Part shown: piece after piece, positions 8,159 to 16,348 of the stretch
Numbering within the stretch: position 1 is the stretch's first letter
How the letters are laid out: each line of letters opens with the position of its first letter
Assembly (NCBI RefSeq): GCF_022829295.1
Contig: NZ_JAKSYH010000114.1
Location: 62,001 to 126,000 of the forward strand
Origin: Methylobacterium sp. J-088
GTDB lineage: Bacteria > Pseudomonadota > Alphaproteobacteria > Rhizobiales > Beijerinckiaceae
Reading direction: 5' to 3'
DNA: 64,000 nt
Made by a program: the position numbers and the translations under genes
Notes under the pieces: model-generated
Databases searched by the model: none
Told to the model about the DNA's origin: nothing
The model's input: only the letters and a program-made list of their open reading frames with translations

Positions 8159-9565
8159 TCAGCGCCCGAACAGGCGGCCGAGCCGGGCGAGGAAGCCGCC
8201 CCCGTCCGCGGGTTTCGCATCGGGCGTCACCGCCTTCGCAGTCTCCGCCTTCGGCGCCAGCACCAGCCCGAGGGCCGCCGTGTCGGTGGTCTCGCGGTCG
8301 ATCAGGATCAGGCTGCCGGTCTCGCGGTTCTCGGCATAGGCATCCACCGCCACCGCCCGGTCGAAGCGGAGCGCCACGTCCGCGATATCGTTGGCCGACA
8401 GGCGCTCGGCCGGGCCGGGCTTGCCGGTCTCGGGGTCGATGCGCGAGACGATCCGCTCCACCGTCGCGGTGACCGTGGCGGTGCCGATCTTGGCGAACAG
8501 GCTGGCACCTGGGCTGAGATCGGTCTCGGCCGCCCAGAACAGGCGGGCGTCCAGGGTCTCGGTGACCCGCATCGGCGCGTCGGTGGCCACGATCACCTGA
8601 CCGCGCGAGACGTCGATCTGATCGGCCAGCACCAGGGTGACCGACTCGTCCTCGCCGGCCTCGGGCAGGTCGCCGTCGGCGGTGTAGATCCGCGCCACCG
8701 TGGAGGTCCGGCCGGAGGGCTGGATCGTCACCGAATCGCCCGGGCGGACCCGGCCGCTGGCGATCCGGCCGCTATAGCCGCGGAACTCGGAATTCGGCCG
8801 GTTGACCCACTGCACCGCCATCCGGAACGGCGCGTTGAGCGCCTCCGCGTGGACCAGCACGGTCTCCAGGTAGTTCAGCAGCGTGCCGCCCGTGTACCAG
8901 GGCGCCGCAATGCCCGGATCCACGACGTTGTCGCCGTTCTTGGCCGAGAGCGGGATCGCCTTGACCTCGGAGAAGTTCAGACCCCGGGCGAAGTCCGAGA
9001 AGCCGGCCACGAGGCCGTCGAAGGTGCCCTGCGCCCAGCCGGCGAGATCCATCTTGTTCACCGCCAGCACCACCCGGCGGATCCCGAGATTCGACACCAG
9101 CAGCGCGTGGCGCCGGGTCTGGCGAGTCAGGCCCTGGCGGGCGTCAACGAGGATCACCGCTACGTCGGCCGTCGAGGCGCCGGTGGCCATGTTGCGGGTG
9201 TACTGCTCGTGGCCGGGGGTGTCGGCGACGATGAACGAGCGCTTGTCGGTGGAGAAGAACCGGTAGGCGACATCGATGGTGATGCCCTGCTCGCGCTCGG
9301 CCTGGAGGCCGTCCACCAGCAGCGCCAGATCCACCTCCTGCCCCTGCGTCCCGTGCTTGCGCGAATCGCGCTGGAGCGCCGAGATCTGGTCGTCGAAGAT
9401 CTGCTTGGTGTCGTGCAGCAGCCGCCCGATCAGGGTCGACTTGCCGTCATCCACCGAGCCGCAGGCGATGAAGCGCAGCACCGCCTTGTGGCGGTGGGCC
9501 GTGAGGAAGGCCGCGTAGCCGGCGACGCGGTCGGCAAACGCCGTGGGAGCCTGGTGCACGGTCAT
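8159..9565 (-). CDS. cysN: Sulfate adenylyltransferase subunit 1 (GTPase)
   Basis: A 468-residue translation-factor-like GTPase that drives ATP sulfurylase with CysD, forming adenylyl sulfate. The P-loop GSVDDGKST is at residues 36-44, followed by DTPGHEQY (G3), NKMD (G4) and PLSAKNGDN (G5), then the EF-Tu-like beta-barrel domains. It stops after the third domain plus an Ala/Lys tail, so it lacks the APS-kinase domain of fused CysNC/NodQ proteins. This fits a pathway going through APS reductase. Its start overlaps the cysD stop (ATGA). It is the last gene of the leftward cysHDN operon. Confidence 0.96.
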   Translation of the reverse strand: MTVHQAPTAFADRVAGYAAFLTAHRHKAVLRFIACGSVDDGKSTLIGRLLHDTKQIFDDQISALQRDSRKHGTQGQEVDLALLVDGLQAEREQGITIDVAYRFFSTDKRSFIVADTPGHEQYTRNMATGASTADVAVILVDARQGLTRQTRRHALLVSNLGIRRVVLAVNKMDLAGWAQGTFDGLVAGFSDFARGLNFSEVKAIPLSAKNGDNVVDPGIAAPWYTGGTLLNYLETVLVHAEALNAPFRMAVQWVNRPNSEFRGYSGRIASGRVRPGDSVTIQPSGRTSTVARIYTADGDLPEAGEDESVTLVLADQIDVSRGQVIVATDAPMRVTETLDARLFWAAETDLSPGASLFAKIGTATVTATVERIVSRIDPETGKPGPAERLSANDIADVALRFDRAVAVDAYAENRETGSLILIDRETTDTAALGLVLAPKAETAKAVTPDAKPADGGGFLARLGRLFGR

Positions 9566-10524
9566 CAGAAGTACCCCTCCTGCTTCTTGCGCTCCATGGC
9601 GCCGGCCCCGTCTTTGTCGATCACCCGGCCCTGGCGCTCCGAGGTGCGGGCGGCCAGCGTCTCGCCGATGATCTCGGGGAGCGAGGCGGCGTCGCTCTCG
9701 ACCGCACCGGTCAGCGGGTAGCAGCCGAGCGTCCGGAAGCGGACGAGGCGCTGCTGCGGGGTCTCACCCGGCTCCAGCGGCAGACGGTCGTCGTCCACCA
9801 TGATGAGCTGGCCGTCGCGCTCCACCACCGGCCGCTCCTTCGCGAAGTAGAGCGGTACGATCGGAATATTTTCCTGCTCGATGTAGAGCCAGATGTCGAG
9901 CTCGGTCCAGTTCGACAGCGGGAACACCCGCAGGGACTCGCCGCGCTTCTTCTTGAGATTGTAGAGATGCCAGGGCTCGGCGCGCTGGCGCTTCGGGTCC
10001 CAGCGGTGCTGCGCGGTGCGCAACGAGATGATCCGCTCCTTGGCGCGGCTCGCCTCCTCGTCGCGGCGGGCGCCGCCGAAGGCCGCATCGAACTTGTACT
10101 TGTCGAGCGCCTGCCGCAGCGCCTGCGTCTTCATCACGTCGGTATGGACCTCGGAGCCGTGGCTCACCGGGCCGACACCGCGGGCGAGCCCGTCCGGATT
10201 GGTGTGGATCAGGAGATCGAGGCCGAGTTCCTTCGCGCGGGCGTCGCGGAAGGCGATCATCTCGCGAAACTTCCACGTGGTGTCGACGTGGAGCAGCGGG
10301 AAGGGCAGCCGCCCGGGCGCGAAGGCCTTGAGGGCGAGATGCAGCAGGACCGAGGAATCCTTGCCGATCGAGTAGAGCATCACCGGGTTCTCGGTCTCGG
10401 CGACCGTCTCCCGGAAGATGTGGATGGCCTCGGCCTCCAGCCGCTTGAGATGGCTGAGGCGGTCGGCGGTCTGTGCGGGCGTGGGGGCGCTCGGCTGCAC
10501 GGCGGCGGCGAGGGCGGCGCTCAT
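9565..10524 (-). CDS. cysD: Sulfate adenylyltransferase subunit 2
   Basis: The 319-residue catalytic subunit of ATP sulfurylase, from the PP-loop N-type ATPase superfamily. The nucleotide-binding motif is in [20 protein letters not shown]. Other hallmarks are [30 protein letters not shown], and the C-terminal [13 protein letters not shown]. About 20 variable residues precede the conserved [13 protein letters not shown]. The ATG at 10524 overlaps the cysH stop by four bases, and its own stop overlaps cysN, so the three genes are translationally coupled. Acts in the cytoplasm with CysN. Confidence 0.96.
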   Translation of the reverse strand: MSAALAAAVQPSAPTPAQTADRLSHLKRLEAEAIHIFRETVAETENPVMLYSIGKDSSVLLHLALKAFAPGRLPFPLLHVDTTWKFREMIAFRDARAKELGLDLLIHTNPDGLARGVGPVSHGSEVHTDVMKTQALRQALDKYKFDAAFGGARRDEEASRAKERIISLRTAQHRWDPKRQRAEPWHLYNLKKKRGESLRVFPLSNWTELDIWLYIEQENIPIVPLYFAKERPVVERDGQLIMVDDDRLPLEPGETPQQRLVRFRTLGCYPLTGAVESDAASLPEIIGETLAARTSERQGRVIDKDGAGAMERKKQEGYF

Positions 10525-11372
10525 CGGGCGAACTCCGGCTGGCGATGGGTCTCGGTCTGGACGGTCTCGAAGGCGGCAGGTTCGAGAACTGCAGGCTCTT
10601 GGCCCGGCTGCACCGACGCCGCATGGTGTGCGGCTTGGCGTCCGACATGCAGGCCGCATTCCTTCTTGTCTTCCTGCTCCCACCACCAGCGGCCGGCCCG
10701 CTCGGGCTCGCCGAGCTTCACGGCCCGGGTGCAGGGGGCGCAGCCGATCGACGGGAAGCCGCGATCGTGCAGGACGTTGTAGGGCACGACGTTGTCGCGC
10801 ACGAAGCTGTCGATCTGCGCCCGCGACCAATCGGCCAGGGGGTTCAGCTTGATCAGGTCGCGCGCGGCATCGAACTCCGCGAGCGGCGTCTCGGCGCGGT
10901 TGGCCGACTGGCCGGCCCGCAATCCGGTGAGCCAGCCGCTCGCGCCTTCGAGCGCCCGGCCCAGCGGCTCGACCTTCCGGAAGCCGCAGCAGGCCTGCCG
11001 GGCGGCGACCGAGCGCCGGAAGCCGTTGATCCCCTCGTCCCGCACGAAATCCTCCGCCGCCGCGCGCTCCGGGGCGTAGGCGGTGATGCGGATCCCGTAG
11101 GCCGACTCGGTGTCCGCCCAGGTGTCGTAGGTCTCGGCGAAAAGGCGGCCAGTATCGAGGGTGACGATCTCGACGCGCCCCTTGGTGAGCCCGGTGGCGA
11201 GCTTGGCCATGGCCAGCGCGTGGGTCAGCGCCTGATCCTCGACGCCGAGGCTCGTGGTGAAGACGAGGCGGCCAGGGATCTCGGCGGCGATCAGGTGAAG
11301 CCGGCCTGGGAGGTCGAGCCCGGACAGCCGCGCCGCAAGGGCTTCGGCCATCTGTCGGTCCGGACGGGTCAT
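10521..11372 (-). CDS. cysH: Adenylyl-sulfate (APS) reductase, iron-sulfur type
   Basis: A 283-residue reductase of the CysH family, converting adenylyl sulfate to sulfite with thioredoxin. The paired cysteines [10 protein letters not shown] and [12 protein letters not shown] are ligands of the [4Fe-4S] cluster that marks APS-specific (plant/assimilatory) reductases. The catalytic Cys lies in KKECGLH, followed by a variable tail of about 45 residues. The absence of an APS kinase in cysN agrees with APS rather than PAPS as substrate. The start is the ATG giving [12 protein letters not shown]; a Met 14 codons upstream is less plausible. First gene of the cysHDN operon, with a palindromic promoter region upstream. 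Confidence 0.94.
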   Translation of the reverse strand: MTRPDRQMAEALAARLSGLDLPGRLHLIAAEIPGRLVFTTSLGVEDQALTHALAMAKLATGLTKGRVEIVTLDTGRLFAETYDTWADTESAYGIRITAYAPERAAAEDFVRDEGINGFRRSVAARQACCGFRKVEPLGRALEGASGWLTGLRAGQSANRAETPLAEFDAARDLIKLNPLADWSRAQIDSFVRDNVVPYNVLHDRGFPSIGCAPCTRAVKLGEPERAGRWWWEQEDKKECGLHVGRQAAHHAASVQPGQEPAVLEPAAFETVQTETHRQPEFAR

Positions 11373-11446
11373 CGGGGCATGTCCCGGGGTTCGTGTGGAG
11401 GAAACGGCGGGCACGAAACCGCACCCTGTTGTCGAAGCGACGAGAT

Positions 11447-11462
11447 GTTCGCTATACCGAAC
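11447..11462. promoter_or_regulatory. Candidate operator/promoter of cysHDN
   Basis: GTTCG-CTATAC-CGAAC is an inverted repeat with 5-bp arms, 75 bases upstream of cysH. On the minus strand a TTGACT (-35-like) sits immediately upstream at 11470-11465, so a bound regulator could block the cysH promoter. The Lrp-type gene reading the other way is the natural candidate. The -10 box is unclear. Confidence 0.35.
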
Positions 11463-11639
11463 GAAGTCAAGGCGCCTCGGCGTGCTTGCGGGACCTCAGG
11501 GCCGGCTCTGGCGTGCGGTTGCACACAGCTCTCCCCGAGTCCCAAAGGCGCTCGGGTGAAAAAATCTTCTTAACGGCCCCTGAGAGACCTTGTACCCGAC
11601 GCGGGCAGCGCCGCGTGGACGGATCCGACGGAGACAGTC

Positions 11640-12155
11640 TTGGACGCGATCGACCTCAAGATTCTTGCCCTGCTGCAGACGGACGCGACGCTGTCCATCG
11701 CGGCGATCGGCGAGCGCGTTGGCCTGTCCCAGACCCCGTGCTGGAAGCGCATCCAGAAGCTGGAGGCCGACGGGGTGATCGACCGGCGGGTGGCGGTGCT
11801 CGATCCGGTGAAGCTCGGCCTCGGGCTGACGGTCTTCGTCTCGATCGAGACCGCGGACCATTCGCAGGACTGGCTGCAGCGCTTCGCCGCAACCGTCTCG
11901 GCCATGCCGGAGGTGCTCGAGTTCTACCGGATGGCCGGTGACGTGGATTACATGTTGCGCGTCGTGGTCGCCGACATGCAGGCCTATGACAGCTTCTACA
12001 AGCACCTGATCGCGGTGCTGCCACTCAAGAACGTCACCTCCCGGTTCGCCATGGAGAAGGTGAAATCCACCACGGCCCTGCCCCTGCCGGCGCCGCCGAA
12101 GAACGGGCGGCACCTGCCCGGGACCGGTCCGGTGCTCGCGGTTGTAGGAGAATGA
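11640..12155 (+). CDS. Lrp/AsnC-family transcriptional regulator
   Basis: A 171-residue Lrp-family regulator. The N-terminal winged helix-turn-helix covers roughly residues 1-55 (DAIDLKILALLQTDATLS, then GLSQTPCWKRIQKLEADGVI). The RAM effector-binding domain follows (MPEVLEFYRMAGDVDYMLRV, a typical block). The C-terminal 25 residues are a Pro-rich extension beyond the usual 150-160. It initiates at TTG with GGAG about 6 bases upstream. It lies between the leftward cysHDN genes and rightward cysJ and cysI, so control of sulfur assimilation, perhaps sensing cysteine or another amino acid, is likely by position. This is not proven by sequence. Confidence 0.88.
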   Translation: MDAIDLKILALLQTDATLSIAAIGERVGLSQTPCWKRIQKLEADGVIDRRVAVLDPVKLGLGLTVFVSIETADHSQDWLQRFAATVSAMPEVLEFYRMAGDVDYMLRVVVADMQAYDSFYKHLIAVLPLKNVTSRFAMEKVKSTTALPLPAPPKNGRHLPGTGPVLAVVGE

Positions 12156-12266
12156 TCTTCTCTTCTCTCGCACCGCAGCGAACGTGATCTCCTAAACTCC
12201 ACGCGTTCTGTAAAAAGAACGTCTCTCGATTGACACGGGCCGCGTTGGCCCCGACATGGTCCGGTA

Positions 12267-14036
12267 ATGTCCCGCCAGAATCTCCTTCCGCGCACCGCCC
12301 CGTTCGGGGATGGCGAGCGCGCCAGCCTTGATGCGGTGCTCGGCGCCGCGAGCCCCACGCAGCGCGCGTGGCTGGCCGGGTTCCTCGCCGGGCTCGACGC
12401 CGCGGGCGGCCAGCCCGCCGCCGTCCCGGCCGCGCCGCCCAAGGCCGCCGCGCCGCTGACGGTGATCTACGCCAGCGAATCGGGGAATTCCGAGACGCTG
12501 GCCGGCACTATCGCGAAGCTCGCGCGCAAGCAGGGCTTCAAGCCGAAGGTGGTGGATTTCGCCGACCTCGACCTCGCGACCCTGCCCAAGGCCGGCAAGC
12601 TGATCGCCATCGCCGCCACCTGGGGCGAGGGCGAGCCGCCGGCCCGGGCCGTGCGGGCCTATGGCGAGCTGATGGGGGAGGGCGCCCCGCGCCTCGACGG
12701 CGTCGAGTTCGCGGTGCTGGCGCTCGGCGACACGTCGTACGTGGAGTTCTGCGCCATCGGGAAGGCGCTCGACGCGCGCTTCGAGGCCCTGGGCGGCAAG
12801 CGCGTCGCCGAGCGCGCCGACCTCGACCTCGACTTCGAGAAGCCCGCCGCCGACTGGATCAAGAGCACGCTCAAGGCGCTGGCCCCGGCGGACACGTCCG
12901 ACAACGTCGTGGCGGTGGATTTCGCCCGCGCCGCGACCGGCGAGGACGACGAGGCCGAGCCGAGCCGCGAGCCCCTGGTGGTCGAGGTCGTCGAGCACGT
13001 GAACCTCAACTCCTCGCGCTCTGACAAGGAGACGATCCACCTCGCGCTCGCCTTCGAGGATGGCGCCCCGGCCTACGAGCCAGGCGATTCGCTGGAGCTC
13101 TTCCCCGAGAACGACCCGCAACTCGTGGACGAGATCCTCGACGCCGCCGGTCTCTCGGGAGACGAGGCCCTGCGCAACGCGCTGCTCGCCGAGCGGGACA
13201 TCACGACCCTGTCGGCCGCCACGATCGAGCGCTTCGTCAAGGCCACCGGCCACACGGAGGCGCAGAAGCTGATCGACAGTGGCGAGGCCAAGGCCTGGAT
13301 CGAGGGCCGGCACCTGATCGATCTGCTGGCGGCCTATCCGGCCAAGCTCACGCCCGAGCACGTGAACACGATCACCCGGCCGCTGCCGCCGCGGGCCTAC
13401 TCGATCGCCTCCTCGCGCAAGGAGGTGGGCGACGAGGTCCACCTCGCCATCGTGGCGGTGCGCTACGAGACCCACGGCCGCGCCCGATCCGGCGTCGCCT
13501 CGGTCCACGTGGCCGACCGGATCCGCGACGGGGCGAAGCTGCGGGTGCGGCTGAAGCCGAACCGGCATTTCCGCCTGCCGCAGGATCCGGCCACCGACAT
13601 CATCATGGTCGGCCCCGGCACCGGCGTCGCGCCGTTCCGCGCCTTCGTGCAGGAGCGCCGGGCGATCGAGGCGCCGGGACGGTCCTGGCTGTTCTTCGGC
13701 GACCGGCACTTCCTCCACGATTTCCTGTATCAGCTCGAATGGCAGGACGCCCTGGAGGACCGGTCGCTCACCAAGATCGACGTGGCTTTCTCCCGGGACC
13801 AGCCGGAGAAGATCTACGTGCAGGATCGGATCGTCCAGAACGCCAAGGAGCTGGTCTCCTGGCTGGACGGGGGTGCCCATTTCTACGTCTGCGGCGATGC
13901 CAAGAACATGGCCAAGGACGTGCGTGCCGCGGTGGTGAAGGCCTACGAGACCGTCAAATCCTCGAGCGCCGCCGAGGCCGAGGCACAGGTCGCGGCTTTG
14001 GAGCGCAGCCACCGCTACCAGCAGGACGTTTACTAA
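12267..14036 (+). CDS. cysJ: Assimilatory sulfite reductase flavoprotein subunit
   Basis: A 589-residue diflavin reductase passing electrons from NADPH through FAD and FMN to the sulfite reductase haemoprotein. The flavodoxin domain starts near residue 64 (VIYASESGNSETLAG). The FAD-binding region has RAYSIASS, and the NADPH-binding region shows VGPGTGVAPFRAFVQER, FFGDRHFLHDFLY and YVCGDAKNMAKDV. The protein ends RYQQDVY, the usual CysJ C-terminus (DRYQRDVY-like). A variable 60-residue N-terminus precedes the flavodoxin domain. Followed 150 bases later by cysI on the same strand. Confidence 0.95.
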   Translation: MSRQNLLPRTAPFGDGERASLDAVLGAASPTQRAWLAGFLAGLDAAGGQPAAVPAAPPKAAAPLTVIYASESGNSETLAGTIAKLARKQGFKPKVVDFADLDLATLPKAGKLIAIAATWGEGEPPARAVRAYGELMGEGAPRLDGVEFAVLALGDTSYVEFCAIGKALDARFEALGGKRVAERADLDLDFEKPAADWIKSTLKALAPADTSDNVVAVDFARAATGEDDEAEPSREPLVVEVVEHVNLNSSRSDKETIHLALAFEDGAPAYEPGDSLELFPENDPQLVDEILDAAGLSGDEALRNALLAERDITTLSAATIERFVKATGHTEAQKLIDSGEAKAWIEGRHLIDLLAAYPAKLTPEHVNTITRPLPPRAYSIASSRKEVGDEVHLAIVAVRYETHGRARSGVASVHVADRIRDGAKLRVRLKPNRHFRLPQDPATDIIMVGPGTGVAPFRAFVQERRAIEAPGRSWLFFGDRHFLHDFLYQLEWQDALEDRSLTKIDVAFSRDQPEKIYVQDRIVQNAKELVSWLDGGAHFYVCGDAKNMAKDVRAAVVKAYETVKSSSAAEAEAQVAALERSHRYQQDVY

Positions 14037-14188
14037 CGGACCGGCCTTCCAAGGCCGCAGGATCGAGATTGCAGCGGAGCAGGACGGGGCGCGGGTCCCG
14101 ACCCTGCCGTAGACCGGCACGCGTTCCGCTCGGCACCCACCCCTGACGCGAGGGGTGGGAGACGCGTTCAGACAGACGGATTTATCCC

Positions 14189-16039
14189 ATGGACGACCAC
14201 AGCCCCCGCGACACCGCCGAGACCCCGGTCGCCAGCTCGGCCTCCGCCCCGGCCAAGCGCGTCTACGAGACCCCGCCCACCGAGCGGCCGATCACCGAGG
14301 CGGACGCCGCCCGCGCGGCCCAGCTCGCGGCGAACGAGCACATCAAGATCGCCAGCGGCTATCTCCGCGGGACTCTCGCGGACGGGCTCCTGAAGCACGC
14401 CACCGGGGCGATCTCGGAGGATGACGGACAGCTCGTGAAGTTCCACGGGATGTACATGCAGGACGACCGCGACCTGCGCCCCGAGCGGACCAAGAAGAAG
14501 CTCGACAAGGCCTACAGCTTCATGATCCGCCTGCGCATCGCCGGCGGCGTCATCACCCCGAAGCAGTGGCTGGCGCTGGACCACATCGCGGTCACCTATG
14601 CGGGCAGCGCCCTGCGGGCGACGACGCGCCAGACCTTCCAGTATCACGGCGTGATCAAGGCGAACCTGAAGCGCACGATGGCGGCCATCGACGCGGCGCT
14701 CCTCGACACGATCGCGGCCTGCGGCGACGTCAACCGCAACGTCATGGCGGCGACCAACCCGGCCCAAGTCGGCGCCCACAAGGCCGCCTACCAGCTCGCC
14801 AAGGACATCTCCGACTCGCTGCTGCCGAAGACCAGCGCGTGGCGCGAGATCTGGCTCGACGGCGAGCGCGTGGTCGGCGGTGAGGACGCGGCCGAGATCG
14901 AGCCGGTCTACGGCCGGACCTACCTGCCGCGGAAGTTCAAGACCGTCATCGCGGTGCCGCCCTCCAACGAGGTTGACATCTTCGCTCACGATCTCGGCTT
15001 CATCGCGATCCTCGATAAGAAGAATCAGGTGACCGGCTGGAACGTCACGGTGGGCGGCGGCATGGGCATGACCCATGGCGAGCCCGACACCTTCCCGCGC
15101 ACCGCCGACGTGATGGGCTTCGTGGCCCCCGAGGATGCCATCAAGGTCGCCGAGGCGGTGATGACCGTCCAGCGCGACTGGGGCAACCGCAAGAACCGCA
15201 AGAACGCCCGGCTCAAGTACACGATCGAGCGCTACGGCCTCGACGCCTTCCGGGCCGAGGTCGAGAAGCGGATCGGCAAGAAACTCGGCGCGCCGATGCC
15301 CTACACGTTCGCCAACAACGGCGACCGCTACGGCTGGGTCGCGGGCGATGACGGGCGCTTCCATCTCACCCTGTACGTGCCCTCGGGCCGGATCAAGGAC
15401 ATCGAGGACGGGCCGCAATTCCTCACGGGGCTGCGGCGCATCGCCGAGGTGCATCAGGGCGATTTCCGCCTCACCGGCAACCAGAACGTCATCATCGCCA
15501 ACGTCCCGGCCGAGAAGCGGGCCGAGATCGACGCCCTGGTCGACGAATACGGGCTGACGCGCGGAGCGAGCGCGCTCCGGCGCAACTCGATGGCCTGCGT
15601 GGCGCTGCCGACCTGCGGCCTCGCCCTCGCCGAGAGCGAGCGCTACCTGCCGGACCTGATGACCGAGCTGGAGCAGAGCCTCGCGTCCCACGGGCTGGCC
15701 GAGGAGGAGATCACGATCCGCTCCACCGGTTGCCCGAACGGCTGCGCCCGGCCGTTCATCTCCGAGATCGGCCTCGTGGGCCGTGGTCCCGAGCGCTACC
15801 ATCTCTATCTCGGCGCCGCCCACGACGGTTCGCGGCTCAGCAAGCTCTACAAGGAGGACGTGGCGGCCTCCGAGATCCGCGGCACCCTCGACCCGCTGTT
15901 TGCCGACTACGCGAAGGGCCGGCAGCCGGGCGAGCATTTCGGCGACTACCTGATCCGGGCCGGGCACGTGGCGCGGACCACCAACGGTCCGGATTTCCAC
16001 AAGCGCACCGGCGCCCTGAAGCCGGCCACGCAGGGTTGA
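14189..16039 (+). CDS. cysI: Assimilatory sulfite reductase haemoprotein subunit
   Basis: A 616-residue siroheme/[4Fe-4S] protein reducing sulfite to sulfide with six electrons from CysJ. Both ferredoxin-like halves are present (LVKFHGMYMQDDRD near residue 85; RLTGNQNVIIANV, fitting the second half). The cluster ligands are CVALPTC (Cys-x5-Cys) and CPNGC (Cys-x3-Cys) in the order required for siroheme coupling. It is about 45 residues longer than the E. coli enzyme, mainly at the N-terminus (Pro/Ala-rich leader) and C-terminus. No siroheme synthase gene lies in this window. Confidence 0.95.
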   Translation: MDDHSPRDTAETPVASSASAPAKRVYETPPTERPITEADAARAAQLAANEHIKIASGYLRGTLADGLLKHATGAISEDDGQLVKFHGMYMQDDRDLRPERTKKKLDKAYSFMIRLRIAGGVITPKQWLALDHIAVTYAGSALRATTRQTFQYHGVIKANLKRTMAAIDAALLDTIAACGDVNRNVMAATNPAQVGAHKAAYQLAKDISDSLLPKTSAWREIWLDGERVVGGEDAAEIEPVYGRTYLPRKFKTVIAVPPSNEVDIFAHDLGFIAILDKKNQVTGWNVTVGGGMGMTHGEPDTFPRTADVMGFVAPEDAIKVAEAVMTVQRDWGNRKNRKNARLKYTIERYGLDAFRAEVEKRIGKKLGAPMPYTFANNGDRYGWVAGDDGRFHLTLYVPSGRIKDIEDGPQFLTGLRRIAEVHQGDFRLTGNQNVIIANVPAEKRAEIDALVDEYGLTRGASALRRNSMACVALPTCGLALAESERYLPDLMTELEQSLASHGLAEEEITIRSTGCPNGCARPFISEIGLVGRGPERYHLYLGAAHDGSRLSKLYKEDVAASEIRGTLDPLFADYAKGRQPGEHFGDYLIRAGHVARTTNGPDFHKRTGALKPATQG

Positions 16040-16348
16040 TTCGAGCTGCATGGGCGGCCGGCGAGGCCGCCCATGCAGACGACCGGTCGCCACTCGGAAG
16101 ATCGTGACGGCTCACCATCGGCCGATACGTTGTAGATGTAGATCCTCTGCGCCAATCCATTTTTCAGGCGCACAGGTCCAAAAATTTAAATTATTCCAAT
16201 GTGATAATGTGGCTACTTCGCCACGTTTGCGAAGTTACAGCCGAATCCGCGCATCGATCTCAGCGCACACATTGAAAAATCACAGCCCTTCCTCTCAAGG
16301 ATCCCTGTGCCCTGGCGGTGCGAATCTTCTTGAGAGCGATTATAAACG
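16040..16348. other. AT-rich leader upstream of a TonB receptor
   Basis: A 309-base gap with an unusually AT-rich stretch around 16155-16290, as expected for a regulated promoter of the receptor gene. No convincing Fur or Irr box was found; the TTTAAATTATTCCAA stretch near 16187 is only a weak resemblance. Confidence 0.4.

Noticed and set aside
9565..11424. Single fused CysH-CysD protein
   Set aside because: The cysD frame is merely open upstream on antisense-like sequence; cysH is in another frame with its own start and stop.
12192..14120. Long open frame antisense to cysJ
   Set aside because: It mirrors the reverse frame of a clear flavoprotein gene and has the Arg/Gly/Asp/His-rich look of high-GC antisense; no family features.
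16181..16205. Possible Irr or Fur box upstream of the first TonB receptor
   Set aside because: TTTAAATTATTCCAA matches the ICE consensus poorly (about half of the defined positions) and has no inverted arms.
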